A stretch of 15,050 nt of DNA from the NCBI GenBank assembly GCA_030151245.1, contig JASLEF010000236.1:1-15050 (forward strand). The letters are read 5' to 3'. Every line of letters begins with the position of its first letter. The first letter of the stretch is position 1. Positions 14,931-15,050 of this stretch are shown here, in pieces. This stretch comes from Ignatzschineria sp. GTDB lineage: Bacteria; Pseudomonadota; Gammaproteobacteria; Cardiobacteriales; Wohlfahrtiimonadaceae. The notes below the pieces were generated by a model. It had not been told where the DNA came from. It was given only the letters and a program-made list of their open reading frames with translations, and did not search any database. Made by a program: the position numbers and the translations under genes.

Positions 14931-14970
14931 ATGGGGGTTTGCAGTAAAATCCCCATCTTGATTATTTTTT
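14931..14970 (+). terminator. Rho-independent terminator after rho
   Basis: ATGGGGGTTT (14931-14940) pairs with AAAATCCCCAT (to 14956), giving a 10-bp stem with one G-U pair and a six-base loop, about 35 bases after the rho stop. A T-rich tail follows, with six Ts at 14965-14970 after an eight-base gap. Confidence 0.65.
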
Positions 14971-15050
14971 AATGCAGTAAACTTTTGATTGACGAATCTT
15001 GAGAGCATTGAGAGATAGGCCAATAACATTAATTAATGGATAAATTATTA
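14971..15050. other. right-edge intergenic end
   Basis: Eighty bases after the rho terminator with no gene seen. The 12-bp palindrome CATTAATTAATG lies at 15027-15038. Confidence 0.4.

Noticed and set aside
14787..15029. 80-codon minus-strand frame over the end of rho
   Set aside because: It lies largely antisense to the conserved Rho C-terminus and the terminator; a shadow frame.
15027..15038. Palindrome CATTAATTAATG at the right edge
   Set aside because: AT-only palindromes of this size are common in AT-rich spacers, and the neighbouring gene is outside the window.

Overview
This AT-rich window (roughly 40% GC by eye) comes from a gammaproteobacterium. Rho, with the E. coli residue numbering kept exactly, together with LolC/LolD, HolA, ScpB and DedA gives that lineage. 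The AT-rich codon use and gene mix would suit a Cardiobacteriales-type genome such as Ignatzschineria or Wohlfahrtiimonas, but that placement is inference from memory and not proven here. No rRNA, tRNA, insertion sequence, prophage, CRISPR array or toxin-antitoxin pair was found.

Left part (1-6539, all minus strand): an almost complete M20-family amidohydrolase runs off the left edge. A 630-base gap with a strong hairpin terminator follows, then a TRAP-TAXI uptake operon. Read in transcription order the operon is: TAXI binding lipoprotein A (5538-6539), an intercistronic hairpin region, TAXI binding lipoprotein B (4297-5286), a small DUF1850-type membrane-anchored protein, and a fused small-plus-large TRAP permease. 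The two binding proteins are clearly tandem duplicates, about three quarters identical by eye. Together these genes would bring an organic or amino acid across the inner membrane using an ion gradient; the neighbouring amidohydrolase could process an amide-linked substrate, but no substrate can be read from the sequence.

Middle part (6540-10495): a regulatory region with an unusual cluster of inverted and direct repeats lies between the TRAP operon and the divergent holA (DNA polymerase III delta). After a 393-base gene-free stretch comes scpB (condensin accessory protein) without scpA beside it, ending in a bidirectional terminator shared with a convergent LysE/RhtB-type exporter. The exporter is divergent from an Lrp/AsnC-family regulator, a classic exporter-regulator pair.

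Right part (10496-15050, all plus strand): lolC and lolD overlap by 8 bases and encode the lipoprotein-release ABC transporter, with no lolE after them. A DedA-family membrane protein follows, then rho with its own terminator. A perfect DnaA box lies in the short rho leader region.

I see no convincing novel system. The points most worth a second look are the operator-like repeat cluster upstream of the TRAP operon, the duplicated TAXI receptors with hairpins between them, and a possible orphan transcript ending at the 1648-1683 hairpin.
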